Position numbers and translations under genes: made by a program. A model generated the notes under the pieces. It was not told the origin of the DNA. It made no database searches and worked only from the letters and a program-made list of their open reading frames with translations. 64,000 nucleotides of DNA. Source: Adlercreutzia rubneri (GTDB lineage Bacteria; Actinomycetota; Coriobacteriia; Coriobacteriales; Eggerthellaceae). Below, one piece after another: positions 1 through 7,928 of the stretch (positions are counted from its first letter, which is position 1; the number at the start of each line of letters is the position of its first letter). The stretch spans positions 62,001-126,000 of the forward strand of contig NZ_WPOO01000005.1 of assembly GCF_009755265.1 (NCBI RefSeq), in the 5' to 3' direction.

Positions 1-1
1 C

Positions 2-1102
2 GTGCTGGAGAAGTCCTTCATCATCCCCTACATTGGCGAAGATCTGCTGAACCGGCTCACCGAGAAGGATCGCTTCTACGAACTGTGCGCGGAAGTCGGC
101 GTGCCCGCGCCGCGCACCGTGGTGTTCGATGCCCGCACGGGCGGCGACGACCCGGCCGCCCTCGCGCTTCCCTTCTCCTTCCCCGTGGTGGCCAAGCCCG
201 CTTCCTCGGCGGCCTACCACTACGCCGATTTCCCCGGGAAGCAGAAGGTGTTCTTCCTGCGCGACGCGACGGAGCTTCGGGCGACGCTTGCGGCCGTGCA
301 GAGCAGCCGCTACGAGGGGAAGTTCCTCATCCAGGAGATGATCCCCGGCGACGACACGAGCATGCGCATCCTCACTACCTACTCTGACCAGAACGGAAAG
401 GTGCGCTTCGCCTCTTTCGGACAGACGCTTTTGGAAGATATGCGGCCCATGGGCGTGGGCAACCCGCTCGCCATCGTGAGCCGCACCGACGAGACGATCG
501 TGGCCGAGGCCGCGCGCTTTCTGGAGGCCGTGAGCTACACCGGGTTCGCGAACTTCGACATCAAGGTGGACCCGCGCGACGACAGCCATCGCTTCCTCGA
601 GATAAACACGCGTCTGGGCCGCAGCAACTACTATGTGACCGCCGCCGGCGACAACGTGGCCCGCTGGCTCATGGACGACCTCGTGTTGGGCCGACCCCTG
701 CCCGAAGGGCTCACGATAGCCCGGGGCGAGTCGCTCTACACCGTGGCGCCCAAGGCCATCCTGCTCGACTACATCCGCGACGACGCCCTGCGTCAGGAGG
801 TGCGGGGGCTGTACGCGCTGGGCCGCGATGCCGACCCGCTGGACTACCCGGCCGAGAAGAGCCTGCGTCGGCGCCTGTATCCGCTCGTTTTCGCGTTCCG
901 CCAATGGAAGACCTGCCGGGCCGCCATGGCAGATAAGCGGGCCCGGGAGAAAGCAGTGGAAGATTTGGAAGGTGCCGGGGCCATAGTCGATCGCCGTACG
1001 AAGGGGACTGTCTCCGGCAAAGACGACGAGTGCGTTGCCTGCGTCTCGCCGGAGCTCCCGTTGGCAGACAGGCTGGCGGCCCGCGCGAAAGCAGCATCAT
1101 GA
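2..1102 (+). CDS. ATP-grasp ligase, probable D-aspartate ligase type (5' end outside window)
   Basis: The reading frame is open from the first bases, so the GTG at position 2 is probably internal and the true start lies upstream. About 366 residues are visible. The ATP-grasp fold shows in the VVAKPASS lysine strand (near residue 63), the FLIQEMIPGDD segment (near 108) and the metal-binding FLEINTRLGRSN segment (near 199). In this family a carboxylate is activated with ATP and joined to an amine. The next genes are an Asp/Glu racemase, overlapping by ATGA, and an asparagine synthase. In lactococci and enterococci the same three activities make and amidate a D-Asp cross-bridge on peptidoglycan lysine. 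That role is inferred from context; other carboxylate-amine ligations are possible. Confidence 0.75.
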   Translation: MLEKSFIIPYIGEDLLNRLTEKDRFYELCAEVGVPAPRTVVFDARTGGDDPAALALPFSFPVVAKPASSAAYHYADFPGKQKVFFLRDATELRATLAAVQSSRYEGKFLIQEMIPGDDTSMRILTTYSDQNGKVRFASFGQTLLEDMRPMGVGNPLAIVSRTDETIVAEAARFLEAVSYTGFANFDIKVDPRDDSHRFLEINTRLGRSNYYVTAAGDNVARWLMDDLVLGRPLPEGLTIARGESLYTVAPKAILLDYIRDDALRQEVRGLYALGRDADPLDYPAEKSLRRRLYPLVFAFRQWKTCRAAMADKRAREKAVEDLEGAGAIVDRRTKGTVSGKDDECVACVSPELPLADRLAARAKAAS

Positions 1103-1830
1103 GCGGGCTCTTGGTAGGCGTGCTCGGAGGCACCGGACCTGCGGCCACGGCCTACTTCCTGCAGCGGCTCGTCGAGCGCACCGAGGCCCGCTGCGACCAG
1201 GACCACGTGCGCACCCTTGCCTTCAACGACACGGCCATCCCCGATCGCACGGCATTCCTGCTGGGGCGAAGCGACCGCTCTCCCCTCGCAGCGCTTATCG
1301 AGGACGGTCAGCTTCTGGAAGCCTGCGGCTGCGATCTTCTGGCGCTGCCCTGCAACACGGCCCACGGCTTCTTCGACGAACTGCAGGGCGCCTTGGGCAT
1401 CCCCGTCGTCCACATGGTGCGCGAGACTGCCGCCGCCGCATCCGCTGTGGGCTTGGCGCGCATCGGCGTGCTGGCCACAAGCGGCACCGTGGCCGCCGAT
1501 CTGTACGGGCACGAGGCCGCACGACTCGGCGTGGACTGTCTTTACCCGGATAGCGCCACGCAAGCGCGGGCGAACCGCATCATCTTTGACGAAGTGAAGG
1601 CGGGGCGATTCGTAGAGCCAGCGGCTCTCGAGGCGCTGGCGGCCCCGCTGCGCGCAGCGGGCTGCGACGGCGTCGTGCTCGGCTGCACCGAGCTGTCCTT
1701 GGCTTTCGGCGGCGTGACGCGGGCGGCAGGACTTCCCGTGGTAGACGCCCTGGACGTACTAGCCGACTGCGTCATCATGCGTGCCGGGCGGCCGCCGAAA
1801 ACCTCGAAAAACTTGTCACTTCGAAACTAG
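1099..1830 (+). CDS. Aspartate/glutamate racemase family protein
   Basis: Protein of 243 residues, cofactor-independent Asp/Glu/hydantoin racemase superfamily. Both catalytic cysteines are present: Cys85 in LPCNTAHGF and Cys196 in VLGCTELS. The N-terminal GVLGGTGPAAT loop is the usual substrate carboxylate-binding segment. The ATG overlaps the stop of the ligase gene (ATGA), so translation is probably coupled. A longer reading from 1030 exists but lacks family similarity upstream of MSGLLVGVLGG. Between a probable D-amino-acid ligase and an asparagine synthase, aspartate racemase is the likeliest activity. Glutamate racemase cannot be excluded from sequence alone. Confidence 0.85.
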   Translation: MSGLLVGVLGGTGPAATAYFLQRLVERTEARCDQDHVRTLAFNDTAIPDRTAFLLGRSDRSPLAALIEDGQLLEACGCDLLALPCNTAHGFFDELQGALGIPVVHMVRETAAAASAVGLARIGVLATSGTVAADLYGHEAARLGVDCLYPDSATQARANRIIFDEVKAGRFVEPAALEALAAPLRAAGCDGVVLGCTELSLAFGGVTRAAGLPVVDALDVLADCVIMRAGRPPKTSKNLSLRN

Positions 1831-1885
1831 CCTTTTGACCTGAGATTTCCTTCGATATCACCAGGTCAGAAGCTTGGCAAGTTTT
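1808..1885 (+). other. Nested inverted repeat between racemase and asparagine synthase genes
   Basis: An inner hairpin pairs TGACCTG (1836-1842) with CAGGTCA (1862-1868). An outer pair joins AAAACTTG (1808-1815) to CAAGTTTT (1878-1885). It covers most of the 93-nt gap before asnB and could modulate read-through. No T-run follows, so it is not a clear terminator. Confidence 0.35.
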
Positions 1886-1923
1886 CCACGTTTTTCGGCA
1901 CGAGCTTTCAGGAAGGATCCCTT

Positions 1924-3804
1924 ATGTGCGGCTTTGTCGGCTTTATCGACGAGAACGACCAGACTTACGACCACCGCGCCACCATCGTCGCTATGGCCAA
2001 TGCCATCGCCCATCGCGGGCCCGATTCGGAAGGGTATTTCAGCGACGGCCGCGCCGCCTTGGGCTTCCGGCGCCTGGCCATCATCGATCTGGCCGGTGCG
2101 AACCAGCCCCTCTATAACGAGAATCGCTCGCTCGTGCTCGTCTTCAACGGCGAAATCTACAACTACCAGGAACTACGCCGGCAGCTGATCGCCGCAGGTC
2201 ACACCTTCTCCACCCAGGGCGATGCGGAAGTGATACTCCACGGGTTCGAGCAGTGGGGAGAAGGGGTGCTCGACCGCTTGCGCGGCATGTTCGCGTTCGC
2301 TCTGTATCGCCCAGCCGCAGGAGAGCTTTTCTGCGCGCGCGACGCCTTCGGCATCAAGCCCCTCTACTATGCCGTGGAAGGCGAGCGCATCCTGTTCGGC
2401 TCCGAGATCAAGGGGCTGATCACGCATCCGCGCGCGCACCGGAGCCTGAACGAGCGGCGACTCGCCCATTGGCTGTGCATGGAGTACCTGCCCGACGAGG
2501 AGACCCTGTTCGAAGGCGTCCGCAAGTTGCCCGCCGGCCATTGGCTGCGATGGCGCGACGGCCGCGCCGAATGCGGCCGATGGTTCGCCCCGCGCTTCGT
2601 CCCCGATGCGAGCCGCAGTCTGGAGGAGAGCGCCGAGGCCATCGAGGCTACCTTGCGGGAGTCGGTGGCGGCCCATGCCATCGCCGACGTAGATGTGGGC
2701 TGTTTCCTCTCGGCCGGGGTGGATTCCAGCCTCGTGGCCCGGGAGGCCGCCCGCATCATGGAGGCGCGCACGTTCACCATCGGCTGGGGCGAGGGGCGCT
2801 TTTCGGAATTGGAGGCCGCTGCAACCTTCGCCCGGGCCACCGGGTTGCCGAACGAGGGGTGCATTCTCGGCGCCGAGCAGTTCTTCGCCTCGGTGCCCGC
2901 CGTGCAGTACGCCATGGACGAGCCTCTGCCGAACCCCTCGGCGGTGCCGCTGTACCACCTGTGCGCCATGGCCGCCGAGTCAGTGAAGGTGGTGCTGTCG
3001 GGCGAAGGGGCCGACGAGCTGTTCGGCGGCTATCCCTACTACCAGGAGTGCCTCGCCTTTGCGCCTTACATGGCCGTGCCCGTACCCATGCGCCGGGCCG
3101 CGAGCGCCGCCGCGCGGCACCTGCCCGAGGGCACCCACGGGCGGCGCTTCCTTTTGCGCGGGGCCCATGGGCTACCCGAGCGCTATATCCGATTGGAGTA
3201 CAATTTCGCCTGGGCCGAAGCGCTGGGGCTCTTGGCGCCGGAGGTGGGCGCCCGATGCGCGGCGGCCCCGGCACCCTGGGAGCTCACAGCGCCCCTGTTC
3301 GCGGAAATCGTAGGCAGCGGGAAAGCGTGTGGGGATGCGCCCGACGAGGTCACGGCCATGCAGACCGCCGACATTCTCACCTGGCTTCAGCAGGACATCC
3401 TCCTGAAGGCGGACAAGATGTCCATGGCGTCGTCGCTGGAGCTGCGCGTTCCCTTCCTCGACCGCGAGGTGTTCGCCCTGGCGAGCACGCTTCCCGCCGC
3501 CCAGCGCGTCGGCCGCCACGAGACGAAAATCGCCCTGCGCGCCGCCGCGGCCCGCATGCTGCCGCAAGCCACGGCCGCCATGCCCAAGCAGGGCTTCATC
3601 ACCCCGCTCGCCCAGTGGCTGAGGGAAGAGCCGTGGAACGCCCAGGTCCGCGAGGTGCTGAACAGCGAGCGCGCCCGTCGCCTCTTCCACACCGAACGTT
3701 TGAATGCCCTGCTCGACGAGCACCAGCGCAGCGCTTGCTCCCACATGAAGAAGATCTGGTCAGCCTACTGCTTCCTCATCTGGCACGAGCAGTACTTCGG
3801 CTGA
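1924..3804 (+). CDS. asnB: Asparagine synthase (glutamine-hydrolysing), AsnB/AsnH type
   Basis: Protein of 626 residues, the usual AsnB length. Cys2 in MCGFVGFID is the glutaminase nucleophile of the N-terminal Ntn-hydrolase domain; GPDSEG and FNGEIYN are also present. The synthetase domain has the ATP PP-loop as SAGVDSS (about residue 264, Ala where SGG is more usual) and the SGEGADELFGGY segment. It transfers ammonia from glutamine to a carboxylate activated as its AMP ester. An AGGAAGG ribosome site lies before the ATG. Next to a racemase and an ATP-grasp ligase it may amidate a cell-wall aspartate, as AsnH does in Lactococcus, rather than make free asparagine; this is context-based. Confidence 0.9.
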   Translation: MCGFVGFIDENDQTYDHRATIVAMANAIAHRGPDSEGYFSDGRAALGFRRLAIIDLAGANQPLYNENRSLVLVFNGEIYNYQELRRQLIAAGHTFSTQGDAEVILHGFEQWGEGVLDRLRGMFAFALYRPAAGELFCARDAFGIKPLYYAVEGERILFGSEIKGLITHPRAHRSLNERRLAHWLCMEYLPDEETLFEGVRKLPAGHWLRWRDGRAECGRWFAPRFVPDASRSLEESAEAIEATLRESVAAHAIADVDVGCFLSAGVDSSLVAREAARIMEARTFTIGWGEGRFSELEAAATFARATGLPNEGCILGAEQFFASVPAVQYAMDEPLPNPSAVPLYHLCAMAAESVKVVLSGEGADELFGGYPYYQECLAFAPYMAVPVPMRRAASAAARHLPEGTHGRRFLLRGAHGLPERYIRLEYNFAWAEALGLLAPEVGARCAAAPAPWELTAPLFAEIVGSGKACGDAPDEVTAMQTADILTWLQQDILLKADKMSMASSLELRVPFLDREVFALASTLPAAQRVGRHETKIALRAAAARMLPQATAAMPKQGFITPLAQWLREEPWNAQVREVLNSERARRLFHTERLNALLDEHQRSACSHMKKIWSAYCFLIWHEQYFG

Positions 3805-3822
3805 ATGCCTCCCACGCTTCAA

Positions 3823-3848
3823 GGGCGGACCAAGGTCCGCCCCTACGG
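3823..3848 (-). repeat. Palindromic repeat, copy 1
   Basis: Perfect 9-bp stem GGGCGGACC / GGTCCGCCC with a 2-nt loop and a CTACGG flank. It is one of five copies in the window that share the GACC-WW-GGTC core. Here the element reads on the minus strand and faces copy 2 across 41 nt, between the convergent ends of asnB and the slipin gene. Confidence 0.8.
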
Positions 3849-3889
3849 ATAGAAGGCTCGCGCAACGCAGAACAACCTATCGCAACACC

Positions 3890-3916
3890 CCGTAGGGGCA
3901 GACCTTGGTCTGCCCT
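3890..3916 (+). repeat. Palindromic repeat, copy 2
   Basis: Stem GGGCAGACC / GGTCTGCCC after the conserved CCGTAGG flank. Copies 1 and 2 are inverted relative to each other, so the 3823-3916 interval can also fold as one large hairpin. It may end transcription from both sides. Confidence 0.8.
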
Positions 3917-3949
3917 CCCGACCGCGGGAGACAGCCGGTTTCGAACGTT

Positions 3950-4909
3950 CTATTTTCCGCTCTTCAGACTGTCCGGAGCGCGGTCGAGGCCGGCGTCGGC
4001 GAAGCCCTCGGAATAGGCGCTCGGAATGACCACCGTGCCGCCGGAGTTCTTCACCGACTCGTACAGCAGGTGCATGGTACGCAGCCGCACCGCCAACTCG
4101 TTCTCGTCGTACACATTGGCGGCGTCCACCAGCATCGAGGAGATGTCCTTCTCAACCTCGGCCAACACCATGCGGGCGTTCTTCTCGCGCTCGGCCTGGG
4201 CCTCGGCGGACATGGCCTCCTGCAGCTCCTGCGGGATAACGATGTCGCGAATCTCCACGGACATGACGGTGATGCCCCACACGCTCGTGCGCTCTTCGAT
4301 GACCTCCTGCAGCTCCTGGTCGAGCTGGTTGCGGCGGATAGCCACCTCCGACACGCTCGCTCGTCCGATGGCATCGCGCAGGGCCGTCTGGGCCGCCAGC
4401 GACACGGAGTTGTAGTAGTTCTCCACCTCCAGGCACGCCTTCTTCGCGTCCCACACCATCCAGAACAGCACGGCGTCCACATTGATGGGCACAAGATCGC
4501 TCGTCAAGGTCTCCTCGGCGCCGAAGCCGGTGACCATGATGCGCTGATCGGCCTTGAGCGCCGTCTGTTCAATGAAGGGAATGGTGAAATACAACCCAGG
4601 CCCCGCCATGCGGTCGAACTTGCCGAAGCGGAAGATGACCACCTTCTCCCACTGCATGGCGATGTGCACGCACATGGTGGCAGCCCAGGCCACTACCAGC
4701 GCGCCCAAAAGCCACCAGACGTTGAATTCCCCCATCAGCGCGAACCCGCCCACGAACACGCAGGAGAACACCACCACAGCGATGAAGGCCGAGAAAATAA
4801 GCGGCCCGTTTTGGGAGGTGCGACGGTCGACGTTAGAATTGTATTTCTCGATGCCGGCGGCGCGACGGGTGCGGCCCTCGCGCTCGGTCTTCGCAGTGCG
4901 GTTTAGCAT
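3950..4909 (-). CDS. Slipin/stomatin-type SPFH (band 7) membrane protein
   Basis: Protein of 319 residues. Two hydrophobic segments at about residues 37-60 and 66-86 form the N-terminal anchor. The SPFH domain follows (EKVVIFRFGKFDRMAGPGLYF, then VDAVLFWMVWD), and a helical stretch rich in Glu and Ala (EAMSAEAQAEREKNARM) is typical of slipins. Such proteins scaffold membrane microdomains and may assist membrane proteases. No NfeD partner is adjacent. The gene lies 22 nt downstream of a GntR regulator on the same strand, suggesting a two-gene operon. Confidence 0.88.
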   Translation of the reverse strand: MLNRTAKTEREGRTRRAAGIEKYNSNVDRRTSQNGPLIFSAFIAVVVFSCVFVGGFALMGEFNVWWLLGALVVAWAATMCVHIAMQWEKVVIFRFGKFDRMAGPGLYFTIPFIEQTALKADQRIMVTGFGAEETLTSDLVPINVDAVLFWMVWDAKKACLEVENYYNSVSLAAQTALRDAIGRASVSEVAIRRNQLDQELQEVIEERTSVWGITVMSVEIRDIVIPQELQEAMSAEAQAEREKNARMVLAEVEKDISSMLVDAANVYDENELAVRLRTMHLLYESVKNSGGTVVIPSAYSEGFADAGLDRAPDSLKSGK

Positions 4910-4931
4910 GGAACTCTCCCCTCTTCGAGGA

Positions 4932-5318
4932 TCAGGACTTTTCGTCCTTCAAACGGTGGGCCACGTCCATCATGCGCAGGGTGACCTCGTCTATGGTCAT
5001 TCCCAGGGCCAGACAGCGCCGGATGCAGCCCTCGATCTCGGTGTCGGCGATGGAACGCACGTCATCGGCCTTCCCGCCGATGTCGCGCACGAACACGCCC
5101 CGGCCGCGCACGGACTCGACGTAGCCGTCGCTTTCCAAATTGACGTACACCTTGCTCACGGTGTTGTAGTTGATGGCGGCCTCGGCGGCCAGGGTGCGCA
5201 CGCTGGGCAGCTGGTCGCCCGGCTGGTAGTGGCCCGTCTTGATGAGATACACGAACCGGTTGCGCAGCTGCACCCAAACGGGTAGTCCGCTTGATTCGTC
5301 TATCTCGAACAGGGCCAT
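4932..5318 (-). CDS. GntR-family regulator, YtrA-like
   Basis: Protein of 128 residues: an N-terminal winged helix (QLRNRFVYLIKTGHYQPGDQLPSVRTLAAEAAINYNTVSKVY) and a short C-terminal helical tail instead of a large effector domain, the YtrA pattern. It precedes the slipin gene and probably controls its own small operon. Cell-envelope stress is a common signal for the subfamily, but nothing here shows the inducer. Confidence 0.85.
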   Translation of the reverse strand: MALFEIDESSGLPVWVQLRNRFVYLIKTGHYQPGDQLPSVRTLAAEAAINYNTVSKVYVNLESDGYVESVRGRGVFVRDIGGKADDVRSIADTEIEGCIRRCLALGMTIDEVTLRMMDVAHRLKDEKS

Positions 5319-5343
5319 GGGCTCTCCTGTGCCTTCCTGCTTG

Positions 5344-5389
5344 CGCGCCCATCGGGCGCGTCGGTTTCACATCGGCTCGCATTGTATCA
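5344..5389 (-). promoter_or_regulatory. Extended -10 promoter and 5' hairpin of the GntR-slipin operon
   Basis: On the minus strand TACAAT (5381-5386) is preceded by TG one base upstream (5388-5389), an extended -10. No good -35 is seen. A perfect 7-bp hairpin CGCGCCC/GGGCGCG (5344-5360) would lie in the 5' UTR. The -10 abuts the stop codon of the upstream NrfD gene. Confidence 0.45.
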
Positions 5390-6265
5390 CCCGAGCCAGT
5401 GACTTCCGGCCAGCACCAGGCAGAACCGTAGAATCAGTCCTCCGAAGAGGCAGAGCACCTCGGATGCGGCCACGGGCGCGACACGGCCCGTGAAGGGGCG
5501 CAGCGTTTCAGCGGCGAAGGGAACGATGATGCCGCCCAGTACGAACCCCGCGAAGAACCAGGGGGCTTGGCCATCGGGCGAAACAAGCTGCGCGAGGCCC
5601 GGACCGGCGAATGGGTTTATCGCGGCCAGGGCGAGAAAGACGACAAGCGCCAGAAACTCGAGTCCCAGGACCACCAGATGCGCCCGGTGCAAGCCGCCTA
5701 TCCAGCCGGACAAAAGTGCCCAATCGCGCACAAAAGGCGCCGCGAGAAGCACTGCAGCCATTCCCGAAGAGAGCGACGAGAGCGCGAACAAAGCCGGGAG
5801 CGCCCCATTGCTCCAAAGGGGCACGGCTTCCATCCACGCCAGGTACAGGCCGGTATATACCATCAGCACCGTCGCCAGCACCGCACAAAGCGCTTCCAAC
5901 CCCTTGCGCGCCCATGAGGGCGCAGGCCAGCCGAGAGCATGAACCGCTGCCAAGCAGCCTGAGGCGAGCAGTGCCGCCAACAGCACGAACGAGCCCGCCG
6001 ACAGCAGCGATGCCGTCGGGCGCAGGAACAACAGGAAGAAGCGGTGGGGGCTACCAAGATCAAGAAGCAGGCAGAATGCCGAAAGAGCCAGAAGCCCGAA
6101 ACTAGCGAGGTAAAGCTTCCCCGCCAGATCCCAGAAGGCGCGGCTCTGCTGGAAGGTGCGCGTTTCCGTGCGATGGAACAGCAGCGACCATACAGCCGTC
6201 ACGAACAGCGCGGCAGCCCCGCATCCGCCTAGAAACAGGTACAGCACCACGAACGTCCCCAACAT
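5387..6265 (-). CDS. NrfD/DmsC-type membrane anchor subunit
   Basis: Protein of 292 residues with about eight hydrophobic segments, starting directly in the membrane (MLGTFVVLYLFLGGCGAAALF) with no signal peptide. The early LDLGSPHRF motif is typical of NrfD/PsrC-like quinol-binding anchors. It should tie the exported molybdoenzyme and ferredoxin subunits encoded upstream to the quinone pool. It is the last gene of the catalytic-ferredoxin-chaperone-anchor set, 27 nt after the chaperone gene. The quinone type and direction of electron flow cannot be read from the sequence. Confidence 0.85.
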   Translation of the reverse strand: MLGTFVVLYLFLGGCGAAALFVTAVWSLLFHRTETRTFQQSRAFWDLAGKLYLASFGLLALSAFCLLLDLGSPHRFFLLFLRPTASLLSAGSFVLLAALLASGCLAAVHALGWPAPSWARKGLEALCAVLATVLMVYTGLYLAWMEAVPLWSNGALPALFALSSLSSGMAAVLLAAPFVRDWALLSGWIGGLHRAHLVVLGLEFLALVVFLALAAINPFAGPGLAQLVSPDGQAPWFFAGFVLGGIIVPFAAETLRPFTGRVAPVAASEVLCLFGGLILRFCLVLAGSHWLG

Positions 6266-6292
6266 ACGCGCCTCCCCTCAAAGGCACCGACG

Positions 6293-7057
6293 CTACTTCC
6301 TCCGCTTGAACGCGCTGGCCTTTCCGTCGAAGCGAATGCCGAAACGCTCGGCATAACAGGCAATCAGGCCGAAAACGAACGCTCCGACACCACGGTAGTA
6401 ATCGGTGCGCGCGTATTTCTCGACAGCATAGCGCCACGGAGCCAGCCAGGGAAGGACATGCTCGGTCAGGAACGCGTCCTGCTCGTCAGCGAGTGCAGCG
6501 CCCTGCTGCATATCGCCGGCCTCGACGGCCTCGCGCTCCTCGGCCATCAGGCGCGAGAGAAAGCCCAGCATGAGGCCTAGATGGTCATCAGGCTCGCGGT
6601 GCAGTCGCTCAATCTCAAGGCCATGGCGGCGATAGGCCTCGCGCACGGCGATGACGTTCTTACCGAACATATGGCTGTTGGGCTCCACGTAGAACGACTC
6701 TAAGCACGACGCCTCGGGCGTGCCCAGGCCGACAAACAGGCGCAGCCATTCGCGGCGCAATTCAGCCACGGCTTCGGCGAATGCGGGGCTTTCCACGAGA
6801 CGCGCGGCCGCTTCGTCGGCGCTTGCCTCCTCGGGCACCTCGGATGCGTTCAGGGCGACTGCACACCACCCGTCAAGAAGATGCAGGCCCTGCCGCTCAT
6901 CGTCGTTACCTTCGCCAAAGGGAGCGCTCGCGAACTGACGGCTTGCGACCTGCTCGGCCACCGGCGCGATCTCCGGCTCAAGGTACAGCAACTGCGAGGC
7001 GACAGCAAAGCAGACCTCGGCCGCAGCCAGCGTATCGGAATCAAAAGGAGTGTTCAT
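6293..7057 (-). CDS. TorD/DmsD-family molybdoenzyme chaperone
   Basis: Protein of 254 residues; the start is set at MNTPFDSDT because the upstream extension has no family likeness. The all-helical TorD-type fold shows in the EWLRLFVG segment and in the EPDDHLGLMLGFLSRLMAEE segment (near residue 155), the family's conserved core. Such chaperones bind the Tat signal of the catalytic subunit until cofactor insertion is complete. It sits between the ferredoxin and anchor genes and most likely serves the catalytic subunit at 7929-10583. The second molybdoenzyme at 16.6-19.3 kb has no chaperone of its own and may share this one. Confidence 0.85.
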   Translation of the reverse strand: MNTPFDSDTLAAAEVCFAVASQLLYLEPEIAPVAEQVASRQFASAPFGEGNDDERQGLHLLDGWCAVALNASEVPEEASADEAAARLVESPAFAEAVAELRREWLRLFVGLGTPEASCLESFYVEPNSHMFGKNVIAVREAYRRHGLEIERLHREPDDHLGLMLGFLSRLMAEEREAVEAGDMQQGAALADEQDAFLTEHVLPWLAPWRYAVEKYARTDYYRGVGAFVFGLIACYAERFGIRFDGKASAFKRRK

Positions 7058-7064
7058 GGGGCAC

Positions 7065-7136
7065 CTCGGAAAAAAGAAAGGGCGGGGCACCGGGCAAATC
7101 GGGAGGGAGGGGGGTGAATCTGTCCGGTGCCCGCCT
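7065..7136 (-). terminator. Intra-operon attenuator-like terminator
   Basis: Within the 234-nt gap between the ferredoxin and chaperone genes, arms at 7124-7136 and 7081-7093 (CCGGTGCC core, one base bulged) enclose about 30 nt. On the minus strand a T-rich run follows (7067-7080). Partial termination here would lower chaperone and anchor expression relative to the catalytic genes. Confidence 0.5.
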
Positions 7137-7291
7137 TAACGTGGGATTATACAGGGTTGGAAAGCATTCTTCTCGGTATTGGAAAGGTTCATGAAAGGGG
7201 CACAGATCCTGCCGCAACGGTTACTGCTTCGCGCAGCGATCTGCGCCCCTCGCAGTCCTCTCGCACCGAGCGAGTATCTTCCCGGAAACCG

Positions 7292-7918
7292 CTACAGCTC
7301 TTCCTCGAGATTGACCACTGAGCCAGTGCCCGATCCCGACTTCTGAGCGTCGCGATGAGGCGTCAGGATCAGGTTGGGGCCCGTGGTGTCGGCAGGCAGC
7401 GGCTCCACCTCAACATCTCCCTCGCCGTACTTCTCGATCATCTCCTCGCGAGTGCCGAAGTCCAGCGCGCGCATGGGACAGCCGGTTACGCAGATAGGCT
7501 TGCCGCCCGCGGCCACTTCGCCGCGGCACATGTCGCATTTCAACATGTAGCCCTCTTCCTCGCCGTAGGTCGGCGCGCCATAGGGGCAAGCGGTCTCGCA
7601 GGTCTTGCAGCCGATGCACACGTCGTGATCGGTCCAAACGATGCCGGTCTCCTCGTCCTTCTGCATGGCACCGGTGGGGCAGTTCGCCACGCAGGCCGGG
7701 CTCGAGCAGTGGTTGCAGGCCAGAGACACAAAATAACCGAACACACCGTCGGGTACATAGTGGCCAGCTTCAGTGGGTTTCCATGAGCCACCTTGGTAGT
7801 TGTACACCTTGCGGTAGAGGTTGCTCACTGGCAACTTATACGTTTCCTTGCATGCAACCTGGCACGTCTTACAACCAGTGCACTTGCCACCATCCAAATG
7901 AAATGCGTATTGAGTCAT
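7292..7918 (-). CDS. DmsB-type ferredoxin subunit with four [4Fe-4S] sites
   Basis: Protein of 208 residues starting at MTQYAFHLDGGKC, 10 nt after the catalytic gene. Four cysteine clusters are visible: CTGCKTCQVAC, CNHCSSPACVANC, CIGCKTCETAC, and a CDMC plus late CVTGC set. This is the pattern of DMSO-reductase-family electron-transfer subunits. It would carry electrons between the NrfD-type anchor and the molybdenum subunit. It lacks its own signal peptide and is presumably exported with the Tat-bearing catalytic subunit. Confidence 0.92.
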   Translation of the reverse strand: MTQYAFHLDGGKCTGCKTCQVACKETYKLPVSNLYRKVYNYQGGSWKPTEAGHYVPDGVFGYFVSLACNHCSSPACVANCPTGAMQKDEETGIVWTDHDVCIGCKTCETACPYGAPTYGEEEGYMLKCDMCRGEVAAGGKPICVTGCPMRALDFGTREEMIEKYGEGDVEVEPLPADTTGPNLILTPHRDAQKSGSGTGSVVNLEEEL

Positions 7919-7928
7919 GATGCGCCCC

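Noticed and set aside
2253..4016. A 587-codon frame in another phase over asnB.
   Set aside because: Arg/Pro/Gly-rich read-through typical of high-GC out-of-frame sequence; it runs past the asnB stop into the repeat pair.
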